20,179 nt of DNA, taken from positions 1-20,179 of the forward strand of contig DIUW01000004.1 in assembly GCA_002423125.1 (NCBI GenBank). The letters run 5' to 3'. Below are positions 8,274-15,275 of the stretch, piece by piece (positions within the stretch are counted from its first letter, which is position 1; each line of letters begins with the position of its first letter). The position numbers and the translations under genes were made by a program. Source of the stretch: Legionellaceae bacterium UBA6148. Lineage in GTDB: Bacteria; Pseudomonadota; Gammaproteobacteria; Legionellales; Legionellaceae. A model generated the notes under the pieces. That model had not been told where the DNA came from. It searched no databases and worked only from the letters and a program-made list of their open reading frames with translations.

Positions 8274-8600
8274 ATGATTAAGATCATTCATTTTTTAAAT
8301 AGATACTTGAAATACGTCAAGATCGAATTAGCAACATCGTATCAGGTTATGGGCCCAAGTTGCGATCCCAATCATCCGAACTATTATAAGACGTACATCA
8401 ACCCCACCACAGGCTTACCTATCAGTGGCTCAGTTGATGCCGCTGGTAATACTTATGGCGCCTATCATGATGATTATCACCGTCGTTCGTCATCAGATGA
8501 TGACTACCGAAATCGAGACTATTACAACTCGATCAATAACTACAACAACCCCCACAGCAATTATAACAATTCATCATGTAGTTCTCATGATCGATATTAA
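8274..8600 (+). CDS. Small hypothetical protein with Asp/Tyr/Asn/Ser-rich tail
   Basis: I do not recognise this 108-residue protein. Residues 1-25 are basic and hydrophobic. Residues 26-65 hold an ordered-looking, Pro- and Gly-containing segment (MGPSCDPNHPNYYKTY, then NPTTGLPISGSVDAAGNTYG). From residue 66 onward it is low complexity, rich in D, Y, N, S and H, and probably disordered. The start at 8274 fits the candidate promoter but has only a weak TAGG ribosome site; an in-frame ATG at 8349 would give the compact MGPSCDP beginning. It is the first gene of the presumed leading region and lies 80 bp before the HU-like gene. It could act early in the recipient, but nothing in the sequence shows how. 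Confidence 0.55.
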   Translation: MIKIIHFLNRYLKYVKIELATSYQVMGPSCDPNHPNYYKTYINPTTGLPISGSVDAAGNTYGAYHDDYHRRSSSDDDYRNRDYYNSINNYNNPHSNYNNSSCSSHDRY

Positions 8601-8680
8601 TGTATAGTGGCTATCGACGTATATTTAAAGGGTGGGTGTGCTACGTCCCATCAAAAAAAACCTATAAACAAGGACTAAAA

Positions 8681-8956
8681 ATGAATAAAAAAGAATTGAT
8701 TGATGCTATCAGCGCAACATCGAATCTCACTAAAACCGACTCAGAAACCGCATTAAACGCCGTTATCAGCTGCCTAACCGACCTGCTTGCAAAGGGTGAT
8801 TCTATTATTCTACCCGGCTTTGCCAGCATTTCAGTGAAAGAACGTGCCGCGCGAACAGGACGTAACCCATCAACAGGTGCACCACTAAATATACCTGCCA
8901 GTAAAACAGTCGGCTTTAAAGTTGGCTCTAAATTAAAAGAAGCGATTAACGGCTGA
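8681..8956 (+). CDS. HU-family DNA-binding protein
   Basis: A 91-residue histone-like protein of normal HU length. It has the HU beginning MNKKELIDAIS, helices to about residue 45, the strand GFASISVKERAARTGRNPSTGAPLNI containing the family signature G-F-G/A-x-F/I-x-V-x-x-R-x-A-R-x-G-x-N-P-x-T-G, the intercalating Pro of NIPAS, and the closing KVGSKLKEAIN helix. The start at ATG 8681 is set by AAGGA a few bases upstream; the open frame extends back to 8600 but without a start signal. It is the second leading-region gene. An element-encoded HU or IHF could bend oriT or att DNA, which is plausible from position but not shown. Confidence 0.94.
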   Translation: MNKKELIDAISATSNLTKTDSETALNAVISCLTDLLAKGDSIILPGFASISVKERAARTGRNPSTGAPLNIPASKTVGFKVGSKLKEAING

Positions 8957-8964
8957 TTATATAA

Positions 8965-8994
8965 GGTAGTGGGACATTTTAATGCTCCACTACC
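8965..8994 (+). terminator. Hairpin after the HU-like gene
   Basis: A perfect 8-bp inverted repeat (GGTAGTGG and CCACTACC) with a 14-nt loop starts 9 bp after the HU-like stop codon. There is no U-tract behind it, so it may be a weak terminator or an mRNA-stabilising stem. Confidence 0.45.
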
Positions 8995-9069
8995 CACATG
9001 TGTTCGATTTTCATATGAAAGAGATCTAAGTTTTTTTCTCAGTCCATCTTCACTCAAATCAGACAATCC

Positions 9070-10059
9070 CTAGTCAATCGCAATGCATGCGGTCATAAAT
9101 TCTTTCAATGAATCACGGAGTCTTCCATGCATTTGAAATGACATAAATTTTGCTTGGTCACATGCGATCCTTAACCTATAGTTGGCCAATGCCCAATAGA
9201 TAAACCATAGTATCTGTGCTATCCCGAAAGCATCTAATATATGTTTATTAGAGTCAATATTCCTGTAATTTTTAAGACAAGCATCTATGATTCGTAAATA
9301 CGTATCATCTTTATCGGTAAGTCCATGGTGTTTTTTTATTTGATGCAAACAATTCACCAATGAAAAAAACGGGTGAGAGATCACTATTTCGCCCAAATCA
9401 ATAATTGTGATCTCTTGTGATGTAACGTCAATGAGAGTGTTATTATCATTAAAATCAGGCTGTACAATCGTTTGTCTGATCGAGTAATCCGATAATTTTT
9501 TACATAAATTGGAAACCGTTGGAAGCAATTTTTCTAAATTCACGTGTTCTATTTCTGACAGTCCATCCTTTATCAATATATCTTTTTGTGAAAGCAGCTC
9601 CTTGTATAAATCAGGCAGTTTACTCAATCGCCAATCAGGAACACCAATATCAAGAAAAACATCAACGTGATCTGCAGTGGCTAACTGAAGTGATGTGAAT
9701 TGATCAATGGCTCTGCAAAATAACGCTGTATCGAATTGCTGCTTTAGAATTTCTCGTAATGGCCGACCAGCATCTTTCATTAAAAAACAATTGAACTCAG
9801 TATTGTGGGCGATAACTATTGGAACAGAAGCATAAAATTGATCATGCAAAATCTGAATAATGGGCGCTTCCAATGCAAGCAGTGCTGCCGTGTGTTTCAA
9901 ATAAATAGTGCCCTCCGATGTTGCAAAACGAACCACATCAGACCAAGGTGTGTTTAGCACCTTTTCTGGTAGCTTGCTTTTCAACTTATACCCATGAGAT
10001 GAAAGGTATTGGCAAGCCCATTGGATAATTTTTTCATTTAGACTGTCATTTTCAATCAT
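9070..10059 (-). CDS. APH-family phosphotransferase (choline/aminoglycoside kinase fold)
   Basis: A 329-residue protein kinase-like phosphotransferase. An N-lobe lysine is present in TIYLKHT (K55). The catalytic loop reads QPDFNDNNTLID, with D202 and N207, so the usual H-G-D is Q-P-D. The metal-binding aspartate is D221 in IIDLGEIVI. A C-terminal helical bundle completes the fold. Family members phosphorylate aminoglycosides, macrolides, choline, homoserine or other small hydroxyl compounds; the substrate here is unknown. It is the last gene of a minus-strand group, 23 bp after the SLOG gene. The retained D202, N207 and D221 argue for an active enzyme despite the changed histidine and glycine. 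Confidence 0.75.
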   Translation of the reverse strand: MIENDSLNEKIIQWACQYLSSHGYKLKSKLPEKVLNTPWSDVVRFATSEGTIYLKHTAALLALEAPIIQILHDQFYASVPIVIAHNTEFNCFLMKDAGRPLREILKQQFDTALFCRAIDQFTSLQLATADHVDVFLDIGVPDWRLSKLPDLYKELLSQKDILIKDGLSEIEHVNLEKLLPTVSNLCKKLSDYSIRQTIVQPDFNDNNTLIDVTSQEITIIDLGEIVISHPFFSLVNCLHQIKKHHGLTDKDDTYLRIIDACLKNYRNIDSNKHILDAFGIAQILWFIYWALANYRLRIACDQAKFMSFQMHGRLRDSLKEFMTACIAID

Positions 10060-10082
10060 AGCTACACTTGCCTCACTAAGAC

Positions 10083-10580
10083 TTACAGATGCGATCTAGG
10101 TCTTAAAGTCGCAAATAATTCTCGAAATAGATCACACGTTTCCTGATGAATCCCAGGGGAGCTAGATTCTCTCGGGCCACCAATGTTTAAAACGCGAATG
10201 TTGTTTTGGTCTACCCAGTATAATATTGTTTCAACCGCTTTTTCTTTATCTGATAAACTGATAATTAAATGGGGCTTCTTTTCTTGCACAGCATAATCTA
10301 TCGTTAGTCTGGTACCATCAACTATCGATTCCGGCAATGGATAACGGAGAACAATAATAAGCGTTCCATCAGAGTGATCTATATTTAACATAGTTCTTTC
10401 ATTCGGGTCGGGCGTGCTCGCCTGCTTTAATGTTGGATAGGTATGTAATACACAAACGCCATTGGCATCTAATCCCCCCTTTGGACACCAGCCACCGATG
10501 GCCAAACCTGCCTCTGATGCCATTGCAAGGGTGGCTTGATCAACACCTGTTTGACCTCCTGAAACGATTTGTTCAATCAT
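10083..10580 (-). CDS. SLOG-family protein (YpsA-related, 'putative molybdenum carrier')
   Basis: A 165-residue protein of the nucleotide-binding SLOG superfamily. The N-terminal IVSGGQTGVDQATL is the diagnostic loop, followed by GGWCPKGG, then NIDHSDGTLIIV and LNIGGPRESSSPGI near the end. These are the signatures of the small family annotated as putative molybdenum carrier protein or cpYpsA-related. That name comes from structural resemblance; SLOG domains more generally bind nucleotide-derived ligands. I chose ATG 10580 because AGGAG lies 9 bases upstream; the open frame to 10637 has no ribosome site. It sits between the aminotransferase (63 bp upstream) and the phosphotransferase (23 bp downstream), probably co-transcribed. 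Confidence 0.85.
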   Translation of the reverse strand: MIEQIVSGGQTGVDQATLAMASEAGLAIGGWCPKGGLDANGVCVLHTYPTLKQASTPDPNERTMLNIDHSDGTLIIVLRYPLPESIVDGTRLTIDYAVQEKKPHLIISLSDKEKAVETILYWVDQNNIRVLNIGGPRESSSPGIHQETCDLFRELFATLRPRSHL

Positions 10581-10643
10581 ACAACAGTCTCCTGATTGCC
10601 TATTGAATGTATTCGACCGATTTATAATCGCTGTCACAGCAAA

Positions 10644-11480
10644 CTAAATATAATTTTTCATTCCACGTAATGCATCCACAATACTACTCGCCACAGCAAA
10701 TGAACTAAACTCTTTCTCATCCACCTTCCCAACAGATTTCACACCCATTAACGCATTCGTCAAAAACACCTCATCCGCCTCCATCAGCTCCGCTGGCGAT
10801 ATGGTCTTTTCTATGATCTGAAAAAGGTGATTAAACTCAGCCAGCAAAATACTTCTAACTACCCCCGGCAGAGCGCCATCAACAACAGGCGGTGTAAATA
10901 TTTTTCCATTTTTAACAATATAAATATTGGAAATCGAACCATCCGCCAGGTTTGAGGCAGTATTCAATAAAAAGGCCTCATCATAGCCGCGGCTCATGGC
11001 CTCCTGCTTCGCGAGAATGTTATCAAGGTAACTGATGGATTTAATCCTTGCAGAGGCGGTATGCTCATTTTTACGAGTGTTTACGATGCATGCTGAATAA
11101 GGTCTGTCTATAGGACTCGCGCACTCAAATACAGAAATCAAAAAGTTGGGTTGTGGTGCCTTTAACGGGAGTATGCCCCGCTCCGATTCGCCATGCGTGA
11201 TGGTCACTCTTGCGCCGGCAATCTTGTCCTGTAAATGATTGCTGATGATTAATTCTGTGAGCATTGACTCTAGCTCTTGGCGGGTAAAGGGGATAGTAAT
11301 ACCAATGATAGGCGCGCTTGTTTTTAATCGTTGCCAGTGATAATCTAATGCCGGAATTGCGCTTTTTTTAACTAAAATAGTTTCAAAAAGCCCATGGCCT
11401 AATGTAAATCCACGGTCATTATAATGAATGCATGGATTTTCGGCAGAAACTATTTTGTGATTCAATATGATGGTTGACAT
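10644..11480 (-). CDS. Class IV aminotransferase (PabC/D-amino-acid aminotransferase-like)
   Basis: A PLP enzyme of 278 residues, normal length for fold-type IV. Visible signatures are DRGFTLGHGLFETI at 22-35, RVTITHG, IKSISYLDNILAKQEA with the likely Schiff-base lysine K147, and ADGSISNIYIVKNGKIFTPP, where the usual E-G is D180-G, then GALPGVVR. The IKS..L.N..AKQEA block is most like D-amino-acid or branched-chain aminotransferases, but aminodeoxychorismate lyases look alike, so the reaction is undecided. The ATG at 11480 is preferred over the TTG at 11492. It is the first gene of a three-gene minus-strand group. Its start codon overlaps the start of the divergent gene on the plus strand, so any promoter lies inside that gene. 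Confidence 0.83.
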   Translation of the reverse strand: MSTIILNHKIVSAENPCIHYNDRGFTLGHGLFETILVKKSAIPALDYHWQRLKTSAPIIGITIPFTRQELESMLTELIISNHLQDKIAGARVTITHGESERGILPLKAPQPNFLISVFECASPIDRPYSACIVNTRKNEHTASARIKSISYLDNILAKQEAMSRGYDEAFLLNTASNLADGSISNIYIVKNGKIFTPPVVDGALPGVVRSILLAEFNHLFQIIEKTISPAELMEADEVFLTNALMGVKSVGKVDEKEFSSFAVASSIVDALRGMKNYI

Positions 11481-11841
11481 GGATATACTCAAGTTTTTTG
11501 CTCGTATTCGCGACTACGTTCATGGTTTTCTGGAAGTTTCTCGTATTCAAACACCCAGATATTCTTTTGTGGTCGAGAAATTTGATATCACCTATCAGGG
11601 TGTATCGATTAAAACGAAAATCAATTATAACCCGGTTGGTTGCTATAGACCATTCAAAAATTGGGCGTCAGAACTCAATGATGAAATTGTCTGTAGAAAA
11701 TTCAAGCCTGACCATGCCCGAATGATTATTGGTATCGACACACTGGAAAGAACGCTGGATTTTAATTGCAAAGAACAAACCAAAACCTATCTGGAGTTCG
11801 TGACTGCTTGTTCAAACCGATTGAAGGAAAAACGTGCGTAA
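11467..11841 (+). CDS. Hypothetical protein, possibly N-terminally truncated
   Basis: I do not recognise this 124-residue product. It is soluble-looking, with mixed strands and helices and no repeat or metal motif; FEKFDITYQGVSIKTKI-like strands and a late DTLERTLDFN segment stand out. Candidate starts are ATG 11467, 11470 or 11479, none with a convincing ribosome site, and a stop codon lies just upstream at 11458. It overlaps the VUT-family gene by 8 bp, so the two are probably translationally coupled. The beginning overlaps the divergent aminotransferase start, which raises the possibility that arriving cargo cut off an originally longer gene. Confidence 0.55.
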   Translation: MMVDMDILKFFARIRDYVHGFLEVSRIQTPRYSFVVEKFDITYQGVSIKTKINYNPVGCYRPFKNWASELNDEIVCRKFKPDHARMIIGIDTLERTLDFNCKEQTKTYLEFVTACSNRLKEKRA

Positions 11842-12499
11842 AGATGAAATAAAAAATTATCTCATTATCATTTTTGTCGTCGTTGAGCTTCTGTCGATGG
11901 TGTTCAACTTTTACTTTATAAAAATGGATATCGCCGGCCTTGAATATATGTTTAATTTCAGCATTGTTTTTTTCTGTCTTGGTTTTTTTGTGGTTGATGT
12001 TGTAGCGGACAAATTCTCTCCTGCCGAAGCCAATCAATTCATTTTTTATAAATTATTCAGCCAATCGCTCTTTCTCATATTGGGGAACATCGCCATTGCA
12101 GTTTACGGGCTTGAAGACACGCAGCTTGCAATGGTGCTTCATAAGTCGCCCTGGGTGGTCGCGGCTGGGCTTGTATCAACTTATGTAGGATTTCATGTCA
12201 TGAGCTCCCTCATGAGTTACATGAAAATGGGCGTCTACCAAGGCACATCTGTATTTAGACGCTACTTTTTCTCAACCATCCCCGGCGAGCTGGTATTTTC
12301 GTTGGTCTTTACCTTTTTGTGCTTTTATAAATTTTCATCTCTTGAAGAGACTGTGCACATGTTTATCGCCTCTGCGCTGGCTAAAATTGTCTTATCCGCA
12401 GTCTTCGCAACGATAATGAGCGTTATTGTCAGAGTTGCTTCTGTGAGATCACACATGAAGCAGCAGCAACAGCAACAGCTCAAGGCTCAAATTAACTAA
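11834..12499 (+). CDS. VUT-family (YhhQ-like) inner-membrane protein
   Basis: A 221-residue polytopic membrane protein with about six transmembrane segments, near residues 8-28, 38-57, 70-92, 104-126, 150-168 and 174-200. The pattern VVDVVADKF after the second segment and RRYFFSTIPGELVFSLVFTFLCF in the second half fit the vitamin-uptake-like (VUT) family, whose E. coli member YhhQ imports queuosine precursors. The start is GTG 11834, with AAGGA 5 bases upstream, inside the end of the previous gene. The C-terminal tail holds a short glutamine run from CAG/CAA codons. It ends 8 bp inside the convergent repressor gene. Transport of a queuosine precursor is a family-based guess. Confidence 0.65.
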   Translation: MRKDEIKNYLIIIFVVVELLSMVFNFYFIKMDIAGLEYMFNFSIVFFCLGFFVVDVVADKFSPAEANQFIFYKLFSQSLFLILGNIAIAVYGLEDTQLAMVLHKSPWVVAAGLVSTYVGFHVMSSLMSYMKMGVYQGTSVFRRYFFSTIPGELVFSLVFTFLCFYKFSSLEETVHMFIASALAKIVLSAVFATIMSVIVRVASVRSHMKQQQQQQLKAQIN

Positions 12500-13139
12500 C
12501 TTGATACCGCGCTTCAACAAGTACCCCAAGCAGTTGTGCTGTTGGATTAATAAATGTCTTATGCCCACCATTCCCTGCCTTGTAGCAAATGTTATCGCCA
12601 TCGACTAAGTACTGCCTGACAAAAACATTATTTTCAATGATCAGTAGAACAAAATCTTCATTCTTAGGTTGCTGTTTGGTATCAAAAATGAGTATCGATC
12701 CTTCAATGAATGGAGGGAAGTTGGAATCATCCTCTAATTTATAAGCGGTAAATTCATCGGCGTTACCTCGTGAGAACTCAATGGTTTCTCTGTTGTTACC
12801 GGAGCTCCTCGTATGAGCCAGCAACTCTACTTTAGTGATGACGGAAAGAGTTGTTGCAGTGGATTGCTGATTTTCTTTCGCTCTAATTGACGGGCTTCCC
12901 TCGCCTGTTTCAAGCCAATGAGGATCTAATTTTAATAATTCAGCAAACTCATCAACAAATTTTGGATTGGCCGAGTGCTTTAATAGGTAGTTCAAAGCTT
13001 GTTTAGATATCCCTAATTTTTCAGCTATCCAAGCCTTAGATAGACCATTCGTTTCAATGACGTAGGCAACCCTCTGACCAAACATCAGATATTCAGAACT
13101 CTTTAAGCGACTAATCCCTAAGTTTTCAGTGGTTGTCAT
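12492..13139 (-). CDS. XRE/S24-type repressor (CI/SetR-like) of the element
   Basis: A 215-residue two-domain regulator. Residues about 20-80 form an XRE helix-turn-helix (AWIAEKLGISKQALNYLLK), ending in the phage-repressor-like DPHWLETGEG. Residues 125-210 match the S24/LexA C-terminal fold, with DDSNFPPFIEGS carrying the presumed Ser139. The position of the catalytic lysine appears to be Arg175 (NVFVRQYL), and I see no Ala-Gly cleavage site in the linker. It may therefore not self-cleave. The start at 13139 lacks a strong ribosome site; ATG 13085 (MFGQRVAYV) is the alternative. It faces the recombination genes across three palindromic operators, the standard arrangement for a maintenance repressor of a prophage or ICE. 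Confidence 0.88.
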   Translation of the reverse strand: MTTTENLGISRLKSSEYLMFGQRVAYVIETNGLSKAWIAEKLGISKQALNYLLKHSANPKFVDEFAELLKLDPHWLETGEGSPSIRAKENQQSTATTLSVITKVELLAHTRSSGNNRETIEFSRGNADEFTAYKLEDDSNFPPFIEGSILIFDTKQQPKNEDFVLLIIENNVFVRQYLVDGDNICYKAGNGGHKTFINPTAQLLGVLVEARYQVS

Positions 13140-13155
13140 ACGTACTCGTCAATTG

Positions 13156-13173
13156 TTTTTACTATTGTAAAAA
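13156..13173. promoter_or_regulatory. Operator 1, palindrome
   Basis: A perfect inverted repeat, TTTTTAC and GTAAAAA around TATT. Its central 16 bp (13157-13172) fit the pattern YTkTA-N6-TAmAR shared with two further palindromes in the same intergenic region. It is closest to the repressor gene and likely autoregulatory. Confidence 0.72.
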
Positions 13174-13196
13174 TTAAATAGTTGCATTATCATTGC

Positions 13197-13212
13197 CTTT
13201 ACTAAAGTAAAG
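13197..13212. promoter_or_regulatory. Operator 2, palindrome
   Basis: CTTTAC and GTAAAG around TAAA form a perfect 16-bp inverted repeat. Its centre is exactly 40 bp from operator 1 and 30 bp from operator 3, so all three sit on about the same face of the helix. Confidence 0.72.
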
Positions 13213-13226
13213 AATGCCGGGCATAT

Positions 13227-13242
13227 CTGTATAACTATACAG
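13227..13242. promoter_or_regulatory. Operator 3, which is also a LexA-box-like palindrome
   Basis: CTGTATAACTATACAG is a palindrome with 7-bp arms and a 2-bp centre. It fits the CTK-TA-N6-TA-MAG pattern of the two neighbouring operators. It also fits the E. coli LexA box CTGT-N8-ACAG fully, with 14 of 16 bases matching the ideal site. It contains TATAAC and TATACA, possible -10 elements for the rightward genes. Confidence 0.68.
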
Positions 13243-13305
13243 GGAAAGCGGTTTTTTTAAAATGATCATGATGAACGACACAACAGACGTAAGGGGTATG
13301 AATCC

Positions 13306-13587
13306 ATGCAACAGAATCCAAAAGTACAAATTTATCAGGGAATGATTCAGTATTTATTAGAGTCAACCCAATACACGTTAAAAAATATTGCTGACTTGAC
13401 TAACTCTTCAATGAAAAACATTCGCTCGATTCATTGTGATGGCCTCATGCCGTCAGTTTTTGTATCTGAGTTACAACTGATCAAACTTTATCAAATGGTA
13501 CTTGAGGTCAATATGAATAAAAGTAATTGGTTGAGGTGCCGCATCCAACGGGAGATCGGACAACCAGTCAGCATAAATATCGTATAA
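13306..13587 (+). CDS. Small putative helix-turn-helix protein in the Cro position
   Basis: A 93-residue protein with a possible helix-turn-helix, YTLKNIADLTNSSMKNIRSIHCDG, followed by an amphipathic helical region. I do not recognise a named family. AAGGGG lies 9 bases before the ATG. It is the first gene to the right of the three operators and stands directly before the excisionase (15 bp gap with its own AAGGAG), so it is likely co-expressed with excision functions and could act as Cro or as an activator. The motif is weak, so DNA binding is inferred mainly from position. Confidence 0.65.
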   Translation: MQQNPKVQIYQGMIQYLLESTQYTLKNIADLTNSSMKNIRSIHCDGLMPSVFVSELQLIKLYQMVLEVNMNKSNWLRCRIQREIGQPVSINIV

Positions 13588-13602
13588 CAAAGGAGTAGGT
13601 GA

Positions 13603-13812
13603 ATGATCAAATGGGTGAAATTGAAAAAATATTGCGAGGCGTCAGGCGATACATCCAATGCAGTGCATTGCAAACGCAAGCGCGGCATGTGGCTCGATGG
13701 GCTGCATTGCAGACTTGGGCCGGATGGTAATTTATGGGTGAATTTAATGGAGGTTGAAAAATGGGTGGAACACGGCAATCAAGCGACAGCGAGAAGTCTC
13801 AAAATGGGGTAA
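13603..13812 (+). CDS. Excisionase (Xis)-like protein
   Basis: A 69-residue basic winged-helix protein typical of excisionases and recombination directionality factors: WVKLKKYCEASGDTSNAVHCKRKRGMW is the recognition part and GPDGNLWVNLMEVEKWVEHG the wing and closing helix. AAGGAG lies 8 bases before the start. It would bind the attachment region, bend DNA and tip the integrase towards excision. It precedes the integrase gene by 48 bp. The DNA directly after it contains a second, degenerate copy of its C-terminal half. Confidence 0.85.
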   Translation: MIKWVKLKKYCEASGDTSNAVHCKRKRGMWLDGLHCRLGPDGNLWVNLMEVEKWVEHGNQATARSLKMG

Positions 13813-13885
13813 GATAGACCCAGATGACAACATATGGATCAAGTTAATTGAGGTTGAACGATGGCTGAAAAGCAGAAGCAAGGTA
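13802..13885 (+). pseudogene. Degenerate second copy of the excisionase C-terminus
   Basis: In a shifted frame this stretch reads KWGKIDPDDNIWIKLIEVERWLKSRSK, which aligns with GPDGNLWVNLMEVEKWVEHG of the intact excisionase. The two DNA copies lie 100 bp apart (13722 and 13822 onward) and are similar but not identical. No start codon serves this frame, which overlaps the excisionase stop and the integrase start. It looks like a decayed tandem duplication. Confidence 0.65.
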
Positions 13886-15063
13886 ATGAATATCCAGTTG
13901 CACGCGGGATAAGTGTCAGGGAATTGGACTCTAGTAAGAACATAAGAATTGATTTTATATATCGAGGGGTACGGTGTCGTGAAACTTTAAAAATTGAACC
14001 AACTAAGGCAAACCTCAAATATGCTGAGCGGTTAAGGGGAGAAATATTAAATGCAATTAGTCTGGGTACGTTTAATTATCCAGATTATTTCCCTGACTCT
14101 AAAAGATCAAAACTGTTTGGCTATTCAGTAGTTAAGGCGACAGTAGGTGAATTGCTAAAAGAATATATGGCAATCGCTGAAAAAACGCTTGAGCCAAGCA
14201 CCTATAATGGCTATAGAAAAGCGTGTGACGCGCATTTATACCAAGCGTTTGGTGACATTCAAGTAAGAGACTTCTCACCCATAACCATTCGTAATTATGT
14301 AACAAGACTTGAAGTGACCCTTAAAACGATACGAAATATTTTAACGCCATTACGAAACATGTTAGATCAGGCTTTAAATGATGGACTGATTACATCCAAC
14401 CCTTTAGACAGATTGGTTTTATCCAAGTTAGTCGACAAGAAAACTCGCACCAGTGATTGGCAGGTCGATCCATTTGATCTGGATGAAATCAAAGCCATAC
14501 TTTCAGAAGCAAAAGAGCAGGCTAGAAACTTGTTCGAATTTGCCTTTTATAGTGGCCTGCGCACCTCAGAGCTTATTGCTTTGGAATGGGGTGATATTGA
14601 TTGGTTAAAAGGAATGCTGAGAGTGTCCAGAGCCGTTGTTCTCAAACAAGAAAAGGGCACAAAAACCAAATCAGGACAGCGAGATGTGCTTTTACTCCCC
14701 CCTGCACTGGAGGCGCTCCAAAATCAAAAAGCATATACCTTTTTAGAGGGGCAACGCGTTTTCTTTAATCCTCGTACAAATACGCCTTGGGAGACAGACG
14801 GTCAAATTCGAAAGACTTGCTGGACTCACATTCTGAGAAAGGCTGGGGTGCGCTATCGTAACCCCTATCAGACGCGCCATACTTATGCTTCAATGATGCT
14901 TTCTGCCGGAGAGAACGCTTTATGGGTTGCCAAGCAAATGGGGCATCGAGATACCGAGATGATTATTAAAAATTATGGTCGGTGGATTCCTGATAAATCT
15001 ACTGTGACAGGTTATACAACGGTGAATGAGTGGGTCTCCCCGCTGACTGCTGTGTGTAAATAA
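13861..15063 (+). CDS. int: Tyrosine recombinase integrase
   Basis: A complete 400-residue integrase. Residues 15-85 form the arm-DNA-binding domain of the DUF3596 type (SVRELDSSKNIRIDFIYRGVRCRETL). Residues 95-180 are the SAM-like core-binding domain, and residues 205-385 the catalytic domain. Catalytic residues visible are R234 in SGLRTSELIAL, lysine near 268-270, R339 in YQTRHTYAS (with Tyr in the place of the usual first His), H362 in GHRD and the nucleophile Y372 in NYGRW. GAGG precedes the ATG. It catalyses insertion and excision, presumably at the core 17451-17481, which is unusually far away (2.4 kb) with hipBA in between. Confidence 0.95.
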   Translation: MAEKQKQGNEYPVARGISVRELDSSKNIRIDFIYRGVRCRETLKIEPTKANLKYAERLRGEILNAISLGTFNYPDYFPDSKRSKLFGYSVVKATVGELLKEYMAIAEKTLEPSTYNGYRKACDAHLYQAFGDIQVRDFSPITIRNYVTRLEVTLKTIRNILTPLRNMLDQALNDGLITSNPLDRLVLSKLVDKKTRTSDWQVDPFDLDEIKAILSEAKEQARNLFEFAFYSGLRTSELIALEWGDIDWLKGMLRVSRAVVLKQEKGTKTKSGQRDVLLLPPALEALQNQKAYTFLEGQRVFFNPRTNTPWETDGQIRKTCWTHILRKAGVRYRNPYQTRHTYASMMLSAGENALWVAKQMGHRDTEMIIKNYGRWIPDKSTVTGYTTVNEWVSPLTAVCK

Positions 15064-15173
15064 AAAAATTGCAAAATCGCTACTTTGTTATGATTTCCAA
15101 TTTCCAAATTGAAAATCAGCGGGTTCAACTAAAATCGTACATCCGTCAATTTGTTTAACTTCCCAAGATTGAA

Positions 15174-15196
15174 TTCGTCACAAGGTTTGTGACGAA
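15174..15196. repeat. Perfect 10-bp inverted repeat, 3-nt spacer
   Basis: TTCGTCACAA and TTGTGACGAA flank GGT. It lies 110 bp after the integrase stop, in the 452-bp gene-free stretch 15064-15515. No U-tract follows, so a protein-binding site or an mRNA stem is as likely as a terminator. Confidence 0.8.
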
Positions 15197-15227
15197 ATTT
15201 ACTGCCACCTATACTCGACTAGGCTTT

Positions 15228-15259
15228 TTGTCCGAAAAAAGTATACACTTATCGGACAA
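15228..15259. repeat. 8-bp inverted repeat TTGTCCGA/TCGGACAA
   Basis: The arms are separated by 16 nt that contain a smaller AAGT/ACTT stem. The left arm also overlaps an alternative CTTTTT/AAAAAG stem. It could end integrase transcription or bind a recombination factor. Confidence 0.65.
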
Positions 15260-15275
15260 GAGTGGAAGGGATTGT

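Noticed and set aside
8662..9066. Minus-strand reading frame of 134 codons
   Set aside because: It lies antisense to the well-supported HU-like gene, has no ribosome site and its product resembles nothing.
12457..12480. CAG/CAA run as a hypervariable repeat
   Set aside because: It is only about six glutamine codons with mixed CAG and CAA, which limits slippage, at the end of a membrane protein.
13140..13260. CRISPR-like repeat array
   Set aside because: The three similar units are perfect palindromes at 40 and 30 bp spacing in a divergent promoter, which fits operators and not repeat-spacer structure.
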